Below are positions 1-4,568 of a stretch of DNA of 5,679 bases, one piece after another. Positions within the stretch are counted from its first letter, which is position 1, and each line of letters starts with the position of its first letter. A model generated the notes under the pieces. It did no database searches. It was given only the letters and a program-made list of their open reading frames with translations, and was not told where the DNA came from. Location: the NCBI GenBank assembly GCA_964465385.1, contig CAYXIM010000090.1, positions 1 through 5,679 on the forward strand, written 5' to 3'. A program made the translations under genes and the position numbers. The DNA comes from JAAYBY01 sp964465385. Lineage in GTDB: Bacteria > Bacillota > Clostridia > Saccharofermentanales > UBA5734.

Positions 1-300
1 GTCGTGGTAGCTGAGGATGGTCCGCACCTGAAAAAAGGCGGGGCCCCGTTTGTCTTGCCAGGGCTGGTCCGGTCCAAGCCGGACCACCGGGTCCTGGTCA
101 ACGGCCAGAAAGGTGATGGCGTCCTTTTCATTGTGGTCGCCATGATCGTGAGAGGACAGCCAGACGTGTCCGGTGACAGTCAAGGGCGGATAACCGATCT
201 GCTGGGCCCGGTAGGGATCCAGGACCAGCCGGTAGCTGCCGTTGTCGATGGCAAAGCAGGCATGTCCGTGGTAGGTGATGGTAAGCGGCTTCCGGTTCAT
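1..300 (-). CDS. MBL-fold metal-dependent hydrolase, UlaG/YtkL-like (C-terminus outside window)
   Basis: The first 100 residues of a leftward gene are present and the reading frame is still open at the window edge. The N-terminus reads TITYHGHACFAI, the usual opening beta strand of small UlaG/YtkL-type metallo-beta-lactamase-fold hydrolases. It is followed by LVLDPY and then SSHDHGDHN, where H51, H53, D55 and H56 form the HxHxDH metal-binding motif. The last visible residues, SYHD, are where this family usually has another metal-binding His. Such proteins are cytoplasmic hydrolases that normally bind two metal ions; the substrate is unknown here. The ATG at 300 is preferred over the one at 307 because AAAGGAG (315-309) lies 8 bases upstream of it, but only 1 base upstream of the other. 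The family call is solid; a specific function cannot be given from this fragment. Confidence 0.85.
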   Translation of the reverse strand, partial: MNRKPLTITYHGHACFAIDNGSYRLVLDPYRAQQIGYPPLTVTGHVWLSSHDHGDHNEKDAITFLAVDQDPVVRLGPDQPWQDKRGPAFFQVRTILSYHD

Positions 301-308
301 GGCGCATG

Positions 309-315
309 CTCCTTT
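309..315 (-). promoter_or_regulatory. Ribosome binding site of the MBL-fold gene
   Basis: AAAGGAG on the minus strand, 8 bases before the ATG at 300. It decides between two in-frame ATG codons (307 and 300) in favour of the inner one. Confidence 0.7.
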
Positions 316-333
316 CCGGTTGGTCTTTTCTCT

Positions 334-362
334 ATCATAGCAGTCTTGGCAGGGGCAAACAA
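334..362 (-). promoter_or_regulatory. Probable sigma-A promoter of the MBL-fold gene
   Basis: On the minus strand, a -35 like TTGTTT (362-357) and a -10 TATGAT (339-334, one mismatch to TATAAT) are separated by 17 bases. Transcription would start near 327, giving a leader of about 27 bases. The -10 is good and the -35 matches only in TTG. It is divergent from the operon promoter just to its right. Confidence 0.55.
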
Positions 363-381
363 GAAACCAGCATTTTCACAG

Positions 382-409
382 TTGCCTTCAAAGCTGATCA
401 TGATATAGT
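382..409 (+). promoter_or_regulatory. Probable extended -10 promoter of the MBOAT-DHHW operon
   Basis: TTGCCT (382-387), a 16-base spacer and TATAGT (404-409) preceded by TGA, which makes an extended -10. A start near 416 would leave a leader of about 27 bases before the ATG at 443. The 8-bp palindrome ATCATGAT (397-404) overlaps the spacer and the first base of the -10; it could be an operator, but it is short and may be chance. Confidence 0.6.
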
Positions 410-430
410 GAAGGCTACAACCGCTTGGAC

Positions 431-435
431 AGGAG
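431..435 (+). promoter_or_regulatory. Ribosome binding site fixing the MBOAT start
   Basis: AGGAG lies 7 bases before the ATG at 443. The frame could be opened by TTG at 425, but the Shine-Dalgarno then falls inside the coding sequence and TTG has nothing suitable upstream. ATG 443 is therefore the better start. Confidence 0.75.
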
Positions 436-442
436 CACCCCT

Positions 443-1852
443 ATGGTCTTTTCCAGCTTGATCTTCTTGTACGCCTTCTTGCCTGCCTGCCTGCTGGTCT
501 ACATGGCTGCCGGCAGCATCCGTGCCAAAAACGCGGTTTTATTGGTGTTCTCACTCTTTTTCTACGCCTGGGGAGAACCGGTCTGGGTCCTCTTGATGAT
601 CTTGACCGGCCTTGTCATCCACTGGGCGGGCCTGGGCATCGACCGCTGGCGGGGCACCCCCCGGTCCAAGGCCTACCTGGTCTTCGCCCTGGTCACAGCC
701 TTGTCCTCCCTGGCCATCTTCAAGTACAGCGGCTTTGCCGTGGAAAACATCAACGCCCTCCTGGGCCTGTCTTTGCCGGTGCCCAGCTTCAGCCTGCCCA
801 TCGGCATTTCCTTTTACACCTTTCAGACCCTGACCTATGCCATCGACCTCTACCGGGGCGACACCCGGGTGCAGACATCTCGCCTTAATTTTTTGCTCTA
901 TGAAGCCCTCTTCCCCCAGCTGATCGCCGGCCCCATCGTCCGCTATGCCGACATTGCCGAGCAAATCGACCAGCGCAAGATGACCTGGAGCGGTTTTTCT
1001 TACGGCCTCAGCCGCTTTCTCATCGGCCTGGGCAAAAAGGTCCTCATCGCCAACCAGGCCGGCCAGCTGGTCTCCCAGATCTTAGGCGAACGCCTGGCCA
1101 GCGCCAGTGTCCTGGAAGGCTGGCTGGGCATCCTGGCCTTCTCCTTCCAGATCTATTTTGACTTTTCGGGTTATTCAGACATGGCCATCGGCCTGGGCCA
1201 CCTCTTCGGCTTCACCTTTAAGGAAAACTTCAACTACCCCTACACCGCCCGGTCCATCACCGAGTTCTGGCGCCGCTGGCACATTTCGCTCAGCACCTTC
1301 TTCCGCGACTATGTCTACATCCCCCTGGGCGGCAACCGCCGCTTCCAGATCCGCAACATGTTCGTGGTCTGGGCCCTGACCGGCCTGTGGCACGGGGCCA
1401 GCTGGAACTTTATTTTCTGGGGCCTGTACTTTTTCCTCCTGCTCCTGCTTGAAAAAACCTTCTTGAGCCGCTGGCTGGAACGGCTGCCCCGTTTGGTCGG
1501 CCACCTCTACACCTTGCTGGCCGTGGTTTTGGGCTGGGTCTTCTTTTACTTCACCGACGCCCCCAGCATCTTTTACACCCTGCGCCTGCTCTTTGGCCTG
1601 GCCGGCCAGCCCCTGATCGGCCTGACCGGCGGCCTGCTGCTGCGTGAAAACCTGCTCTTTTTCGCCCTGGCCACCCTGGCCTCAACCCCCCTGCTGGCCA
1701 CACGGGCCAAAGGGCTCAACCCCCTGCTCAAGCGCCGCCACCAGCCCCTGCTGCTGTCGGTCAGCATCGGCCTGCACCTGCTGCTCTTGTTCGCCTGCAC
1801 GGCGGCCCTGGTCGGCTCGTCCTATAACCCCTTCCTGTATTTCCGCTTTTAA
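443..1852 (+). CDS. MBOAT family membrane O-acyltransferase (AlgI/DltB-like)
   Basis: A 469-residue polytopic membrane protein that starts inside a hydrophobic segment (VFSSLIFLYAFLPACLLVYM), as AlgI and DltB homologues do. Family landmarks in order: the SLFFYAWGEP region near residue 45; PIGISFYTFQTLTYAIDLYRG near 119-139; FPQLIAGPIVRYADI near 157-171; FDFSGYSDMAIGLG near 240-252; FWRRWHISLSTFFRDYVYIP at about 275-294 with H280; and LTGLWHGASWNFIFWG with H317. H317 is the near-invariant MBOAT active-site histidine, and H280 matches the second conserved His of the AlgI branch. Known members move an acyl group, usually acetyl, across the membrane to modify alginate, other polysaccharides or teichoic acids. 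It is the first gene of a two-gene operon with a DHHW partner 9 bases downstream. No alginate, cellulose or dlt genes are nearby, so the acceptor glycan remains unknown. Length and motifs look intact. Confidence 0.95.
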   Translation: MVFSSLIFLYAFLPACLLVYMAAGSIRAKNAVLLVFSLFFYAWGEPVWVLLMILTGLVIHWAGLGIDRWRGTPRSKAYLVFALVTALSSLAIFKYSGFAVENINALLGLSLPVPSFSLPIGISFYTFQTLTYAIDLYRGDTRVQTSRLNFLLYEALFPQLIAGPIVRYADIAEQIDQRKMTWSGFSYGLSRFLIGLGKKVLIANQAGQLVSQILGERLASASVLEGWLGILAFSFQIYFDFSGYSDMAIGLGHLFGFTFKENFNYPYTARSITEFWRRWHISLSTFFRDYVYIPLGGNRRFQIRNMFVVWALTGLWHGASWNFIFWGLYFFLLLLLEKTFLSRWLERLPRLVGHLYTLLAVVLGWVFFYFTDAPSIFYTLRLLFGLAGQPLIGLTGGLLLRENLLFFALATLASTPLLATRAKGLNPLLKRRHQPLLLSVSIGLHLLLLFACTAALVGSSYNPFLYFRF

Positions 1853-1857
1853 GGAGG
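1851..1857 (+). promoter_or_regulatory. Ribosome binding site overlapping the MBOAT stop codon
   Basis: AAGGAGG begins within the TAA stop (1850-1852) of the MBOAT gene, and the ATG of the next gene follows after 4 bases. The overlap points to translational coupling of the pair, although the spacing is on the short side. Confidence 0.7.
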
Positions 1858-1861
1858 CTGC

Positions 1862-3250
1862 ATGAGACAAGACCACAAGGCCCTGATCGCCTTCATCCTC
1901 ATCCCCGTTTTTCTGCTGACCGCCCTCAACGCCATCTGGCCTGACCGGGCGCTGTCAGCAGCGGAAAACAGAAGCCTCCTGCAGCGGCCGGACCTGACCA
2001 TGCAAGGGCTGGTGACGGGGTCTTACACCCTGGCTTATGAAGCTTATTTTTCTGACCAGTTCCCCTTCCGGACCTTTTTCATCCGCAGCCACCAGCGCCT
2101 GGCCGAAGGGCTCAAGGGCCCCTTTGCCGGACCGGTCGAGCTTGTTGAAGGGCCCGGTGACCCCGATGACCTGGGCGAGGGGGAACGCCTGGAGCACGAC
2201 CCGGACGACCTGGTGATTCTGGCCACCCCCACACCGGGGCAGCAGACAAGCGCCAGCAGCCCGCCTGAACCTGACCCTGATCCCACCCCGCAGGCGACCG
2301 CCACACCCACGCCGGAGCCCACACCGGAGCCCACGCCAGAACCCACCCCGCCGTCTGTTGAGGGGCCGGTTGAAACCATTTCGGGTGTCATCATTGTGGA
2401 AAACCGGGCCATGGAGCTCTTCCATTTCAGCGAAAGCCGGACCGAGCGTTATGTGTCCCTGGTCAACCGCCTGCAACAAAAGCTGGACCAGGCCCAGGTC
2501 TACAGCCTGATCGCACCGACCTCGGTTGAGTTTTATTCGCCGGAAGCCTACCACAGCCTGTCCAGCTCCCAAAAACAGGCCATCGCCAACATCTACGGCC
2601 GCTTGGATGCCCCGGTCAAGACGGTCGATGCCTACGCCTGGATCGTGCCGCACTGGGAAGACTACCTCTACTTCAGGACAGACCACCACTGGACCGCCCG
2701 TGGGGCCCATGCGGCTTATGAGGCCTTTGGTCAGGTGGCGGGCTTTGACCCCGTCCCCCTGTCTGAGATGGAACAGGGCACCGTGCCGGGTGATTTTTTA
2801 GGCAGCCTCTACCGCTACACCAACAGCAGCAAGCTCAAAAACAACCCGGATACGGTCGAGTATTTCCTGCCCCTTGTGGCCAGCGAGGGCATCGCCTTCA
2901 GCAACACACAGATGACCGAGGGCTACCGGGTCCAGGCCGTCCGGCCCACCATTGAAAGCTCCAACAAGTACCTGGCCTTCATCCAGGGCGACAACCCCCT
3001 GGTGCGCTTCACCACCGAGCTGAAAAACGGCCGGTCCATTGTTGTGCTCAAGGAATCGTTTGGCAACGCCCTGGTTCCCTTTTTGACCAACCATTACGAG
3101 GAGGTCTACGTCATCGACCCGCGCAGCCTCAAGGCCGACCTGCCGGGTTTCATCCAGGCTCACCAGATCCAAGACGTGCTCATCATCAACTACGCCTTTG
3201 CCGTCACCAACAACAAGTGGCTGGATGGCTTTGCGGCCATGATCGGCTGA
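1862..3250 (+). CDS. Membrane-anchored DHHW/AlgX-like SGNH-type acyltransferase partner
   Basis: A 462-residue protein with one N-terminal hydrophobic segment (about residues 7-25) after a short charged start, so it is probably anchored with its body outside the cell. The region after the anchor, ENRSLLQRPDL through GSYTLAYEAYFSDQFPFR (35-70), is typical of DHHW-family proteins. SLIAPTSVEFYSP (215-227) precedes YFRTDHHWTARGAHAAYEAF (270-289), which holds the name-giving DHHW at 274-277. VLKESFGNALVPFL (395-408) has Ser399, the likely nucleophile of the SGNH/AlgX-type triad, with the Asp-His supplied by DHHW. The C-terminal VYVIDPRS and DVLIINYAF also fit. By analogy with AlgX/AlgJ it would accept or use acyl groups supplied by the upstream MBOAT protein. 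An acidic, Pro/Thr-rich insert at about 96-168 is the odd part. Family call strong; chemistry and substrate are inferred. Confidence 0.88.
   Translation: MRQDHKALIAFILIPVFLLTALNAIWPDRALSAAENRSLLQRPDLTMQGLVTGSYTLAYEAYFSDQFPFRTFFIRSHQRLAEGLKGPFAGPVELVEGPGDPDDLGEGERLEHDPDDLVILATPTPGQQTSASSPPEPDPDPTPQATATPTPEPTPEPTPEPTPPSVEGPVETISGVIIVENRAMELFHFSESRTERYVSLVNRLQQKLDQAQVYSLIAPTSVEFYSPEAYHSLSSSQKQAIANIYGRLDAPVKTVDAYAWIVPHWEDYLYFRTDHHWTARGAHAAYEAFGQVAGFDPVPLSEMEQGTVPGDFLGSLYRYTNSSKLKNNPDTVEYFLPLVASEGIAFSNTQMTEGYRVQAVRPTIESSNKYLAFIQGDNPLVRFTTELKNGRSIVVLKESFGNALVPFLTNHYEEVYVIDPRSLKADLPGFIQAHQIQDVLIINYAFAVTNNKWLDGFAAMIG
2309..2350 (+). repeat. Tandem 12-bp repeat encoding a TPEP linker
   Basis: Three consecutive 12-base units (2309-2320, 2321-2332, 2333-2344) encode Thr-Pro-Glu-Pro, followed by a partial fourth (2345-2350). 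The first two differ by one base (ACG/ACA); the third has two further third-position changes. They sit inside a wider Pro/Thr/Asp/Glu-rich tract, roughly 2216-2365, between the membrane anchor region and the catalytic domain of the DHHW protein. Composition suggests an extended, disordered stalk. Confidence 0.85.
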
Positions 3251-3793
3251 TCAATCCCCCAGGCGGTGGCGGCTGATGCCCCTGAAGGGGCAGCAGGCAA
3301 TCAGGCTCAGCCCGCTTGCCCGGACCGTGAGCGGCTGGAAGCGGGCGGACAGCGCCTGACAGGCCGCCTGCAGCTGCTGTGGCGTCAAGTCCAGGGCCAG
3401 GGTGCAATGGGGCACCCAGTTGTCCGCCAGGTAATGGGCTGACAGCGCCCCGCACAGGGGGGCCAGCAGGTCTGCGCAAGCCTGGTGCAAGGCCAGCAGC
3501 TGCTGGTTGATGGCCGGTGCCAAAAAGAGCGTTGCCGGCTGACCGGGGAAAAAGCCGGCGCTGGCCAGCTTGAGGTCCAGGCGGCCAGCCCAGGCCGCAG
3601 ACAGACCGGCCAGGGCCTGGTCCACCGCCGCCAGCTTGCCTGTGTTGAAGGCGGCCAGCGTCACGTGGGGCTTGAGGCCCAGGTCCAGGAGGCCCTGGCC
3701 AGCGCCTTGTTGGGCCAGGGTGGTCATGAGCCGGCACAGCGTCTCTTCACCTGCGTCATCAAAGGTCAGCAGCAAGGCATAATCCATCATCAT
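3251..3793 (-). CDS. 2H phosphoesterase, 2'-5' RNA ligase-like (LigT-like) protein
   Basis: A 180-residue leftward protein with the two HxTx motifs that define the 2H phosphoesterase superfamily: H43-V-T-L (in KPHVTLAAF) and H129-C-T-L (in WVPHCTLALDL). The spacing of about 86 residues and the total length near 180 fit the 2'-5' RNA ligase-like branch (YjcG/LigT type). These enzymes are cytoplasmic and act on cyclic phosphodiester or 2'-5' linked nucleotides; the natural substrate of most bacterial members is unknown. Three ATG codons in a row (3793, 3790, 3787) start the frame. The outermost is chosen because AGAAGGGA (3809-3802) lies 8 bases upstream. A GTG at 3847 would add 18 residues, but they look non-conserved and that start lies almost at the upstream terminator. 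The stop codon abuts the stop of the convergent DHHW gene. No clear promoter was seen between the upstream terminator and this start. Confidence 0.85.
   Translation of the reverse strand: MMMDYALLLTFDDAGEETLCRLMTTLAQQGAGQGLLDLGLKPHVTLAAFNTGKLAAVDQALAGLSAAWAGRLDLKLASAGFFPGQPATLFLAPAINQQLLALHQACADLLAPLCGALSAHYLADNWVPHCTLALDLTPQQLQAACQALSARFQPLTVRASGLSLIACCPFRGISRHRLGD
3273..3296. other. Hairpin just past the convergent stop codons
   Basis: TGCCCC (3277-3282), loop TGAA, GGGGCA (3287-3292), extended by CTG/CAG (3273-3275 with 3294-3296) across an A-G mismatch. It lies 23 bases after the operon stop but inside the last codons of the 2H phosphoesterase gene. No T-run follows, so it is not a standard Rho-independent terminator. 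It might protect the operon mRNA end or slow polymerase, or it may be only coding sequence. Confidence 0.35.
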
Positions 3794-3801
3794 GAGGGGG
3801 T

Positions 3802-3809
3802 TCCCTTCT
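3802..3809 (-). promoter_or_regulatory. Ribosome binding site of the 2H phosphoesterase gene
   Basis: AGAAGGGA on the minus strand, 8 bases before the first of three consecutive ATG codons. It is weaker than the other Shine-Dalgarno sites in the window and supports the start at 3793. Confidence 0.5.
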
Positions 3810-3850
3810 GTCGTGCGGCCGGATCCGGGGCGGGCCTGTGTCCACACATG

Positions 3851-3881
3851 AAAAAGAGCGCAGGGTGCCTACGCTCTGTTT
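3851..3881 (-). terminator. Rho-independent terminator of the 85-residue protein gene
   Basis: On the minus strand, AGAGCG (3877-3872) pairs with CGCTCT (3860-3855), with a small inner stem (AGG with CCT) in the 11-base loop. The stem runs straight into five T residues, counting the last stem base. It lies about 24 bases after the stop at 3901. Read rightward the same hairpin is followed by GTTTTATT, so it may also stop rightward transcription. Confidence 0.75.
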
Positions 3882-3900
3882 TATTGCAATGGGTCCAGCC

Positions 3901-4158
3901 TCAGCGGCCGGCGTTTTCTCCAAAGAGGTTCAGTCTGAACAGCATGGATTCGTCTTCAGGATCGTCGCAGACAATCTTGGCTTCCACCAATTTGCCGCCT
4001 TCGATCAGGTTGATAATCCCGGCCAGCTGACTGAGCTTGCTCTTCAGGTTAAAACGATCATTTTCTTCTGTCACCAGGTAGACGTTGCCTTTAGCCTGGT
4101 CCAGTGCCTTGATGAAGGCATGAACATCAATGTCGTGCATGCTGATCGATTTGCTCAT
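3901..4158 (-). CDS. Small conserved-looking protein of unknown function (85 aa)
   Basis: An 85-residue acidic, soluble protein with no signal peptide or membrane segment. It is clearly expressed as its own unit: a good promoter (4241-4214), AAGGAGG 8 bases before the ATG, and a terminator just after the stop. The core reads as an alternation of short helices and strands: DIDVHAFIKALDQAKG, then NVYLVTEENDRFNLKSKLSQLAGIINLIEGG, then VEAKIVCDDPEDESMLFRL. From memory it resembles small Clostridia proteins with an NLKSKLSQ core, sometimes carrying an unreliable 'polyA polymerase' label. I know of no demonstrated function and assign none. The coding sequence is less GC-rich than its neighbours. 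Existence of the gene is well supported; the family resemblance is tentative. Confidence 0.85.
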   Translation of the reverse strand: MSKSISMHDIDVHAFIKALDQAKGNVYLVTEENDRFNLKSKLSQLAGIINLIEGGKLVEAKIVCDDPEDESMLFRLNLFGENAGR

Positions 4159-4166
4159 GGTGTCTC

Positions 4167-4173
4167 CCTCCTT
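4167..4173 (-). promoter_or_regulatory. Strong ribosome binding site of the 85-residue protein gene
   Basis: AAGGAGG on the minus strand, 8 bases before ATG 4158. This near-perfect match to the anti-Shine-Dalgarno sequence is the main reason for accepting so short a gene. Confidence 0.8.
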
Positions 4174-4188
4174 CTTTCAATTTCTCGT

Positions 4189-4203
4189 CCGAATCGATTT
4201 CGG
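4189..4203. repeat. Short inverted repeat near the transcription start
   Basis: CCGAA (4189-4193) and TTCGG (4199-4203) flank a 5-base loop. The repeat sits within the first bases of the predicted leader of the 85-residue gene, where it could be a 5' mRNA hairpin or an operator. At five base pairs, chance is quite possible. Confidence 0.35.
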
Positions 4204-4213
4204 TTCAGCTTCT

Positions 4214-4241
4214 ATTATAGCGGAACGGATGAAAAAAGCAA
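4214..4241 (-). promoter_or_regulatory. Sigma-A promoter of the 85-residue protein gene
   Basis: A perfect TATAAT -10 (4219-4214) lies 16 bases from a TTGCTT -35 (4241-4236) on the minus strand, in an AT-rich patch that stands out from the GC-rich surroundings. The start would be near 4207, giving a leader of about 49 bases that contains the short inverted repeat and a purine-rich ribosome binding region. Confidence 0.75.
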
Positions 4242-4374
4242 TATGAAAAGCGCCCGCAATTTAGCTATTCTGAACAGATTGTGCGCATATTGTTGTGCAT
4301 GTTGTCTGGGTTTGAGGCTTGGTCAAGCCCCGCAAGGCCGTTGGCCGATACCGGCACAGCAGCTTGGGGATGGC
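4242..4374. other. Spacer between divergent promoters, no gene seen
   Basis: This 133-base stretch separates the promoters of the 85-residue gene and the tRNA. No supported coding frame is present. It holds two TTGTGC copies 14 bases apart (4279-4284 and 4293-4298), a GGCTTG/CAAGCC inverted repeat (4316-4329) and a GGCC-GTT-GGCC hairpin near 4337-4347. None can be assigned a role. Confidence 0.5.
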
Positions 4375-4402
4375 TTGACTTCATGGGAGAATTTGATAAA
4401 CT
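4375..4402 (+). promoter_or_regulatory. Promoter of tRNA-Thr
   Basis: TTGACT (4375-4380, five of six consensus bases), a 16-base spacer, and TAAACT (4397-4402) preceded by TGA, an extended -10. Transcription would start about 4408-4410, leaving a 5' leader of roughly 12-14 bases before the mature tRNA. Confidence 0.7.
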
Positions 4403-4421
4403 GAAACAGGTTCCCAGCCGG

Positions 4422-4497
4422 GCTGGCATAGCTCAGATGGTAGAGCGGCTGATTCGTAATCAGCAGGTCGGGTGTTCAAGTCACCTTGCCAGCTCCA
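4422..4497 (+). tRNA. tRNA-Thr (anticodon CGT), CCA encoded
   Basis: A complete 76-base cloverleaf. Acceptor GCTGGCA (4422-4428) pairs with TGCCAGC (4487-4493), then T as discriminator and encoded CCA (4495-4497). D stem GCTC/GAGC (4431-4434, 4443-4446). Anticodon stem GCTGA/TCAGC (4448-4452, 4460-4464) with loop TTCGTAA, so the anticodon is CGT at 4455-4457, reading the threonine codon ACG. T stem GGGTG/CACCT (4470-4474, 4482-4486, one G-U pair) with loop TTCAAGT. The anticodon-loop core matches what I recall of E. coli tRNA-Thr(CGT). It stands alone between its own promoter and a terminator palindrome; no integrase or copied tRNA end was seen, so it does not appear to be an occupied attachment site. 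Confidence 0.96.
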
Positions 4498-4505
4498 GAT
4501 CCCAA

Positions 4506-4541
4506 AAGAACCCGCGGGTGCGATCGCACCCGCGGGTTCTT
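4506..4541. terminator. Bidirectional terminator, perfect 36-bp palindrome
   Basis: A perfect, uninterrupted inverted repeat centred between 4523 and 4524, with 18-base arms; its stem core is CCCGCGGGTGCGA. It begins 8 bases after the tRNA CCA end and 27 bases beyond the stop of the convergent ceramidase-like gene. Leftward, the stem is followed by a run of T (complement of 4507-4504), which favours termination of the protein gene. Rightward, TTCTTGCTTTG follows, a weaker tail but after a very stable stem. Confidence 0.85.
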
Positions 4542-4568
4542 GCTTTGATGAGGCGTGGTTGCCAGGGC

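Noticed and set aside
4..408. Rightward open frame of 134 codons at the left edge
   Set aside because: It runs antisense to the MBL-fold gene, whose HDHGDHN motif and ribosome binding site are convincing; the rightward protein has no recognisable motif.
425..442. TTG start extending the MBOAT protein by six residues
   Set aside because: The AGGAG site would fall inside the coding sequence, and the ATG at 443 has correct spacing and the usual family N-terminus.
1955..2710. Long leftward open frame (251 codons) antisense to the DHHW gene
   Set aside because: A GC-rich shadow of the coding strand; low-complexity Arg/Gly composition, no start site signals and no family resemblance.
3838..4404. 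Rightward open frame of 188 codons
   Set aside because: It crosses a terminator, the antisense of the 85-residue gene and both promoters of the spacer; no ribosome binding site or motif supports it.
4519..4528. GCGATCGC at the centre of the palindrome, resembling the cyanobacterial HIP1 octamer
   Set aside because: It is seen only once and is explained by the symmetry of the terminator; nothing else in the window points to cyanobacteria.
4422..4541. tRNA gene as an integration site for a mobile element
   Set aside because: No integrase gene and no second copy of the tRNA 3' end are visible in the window.
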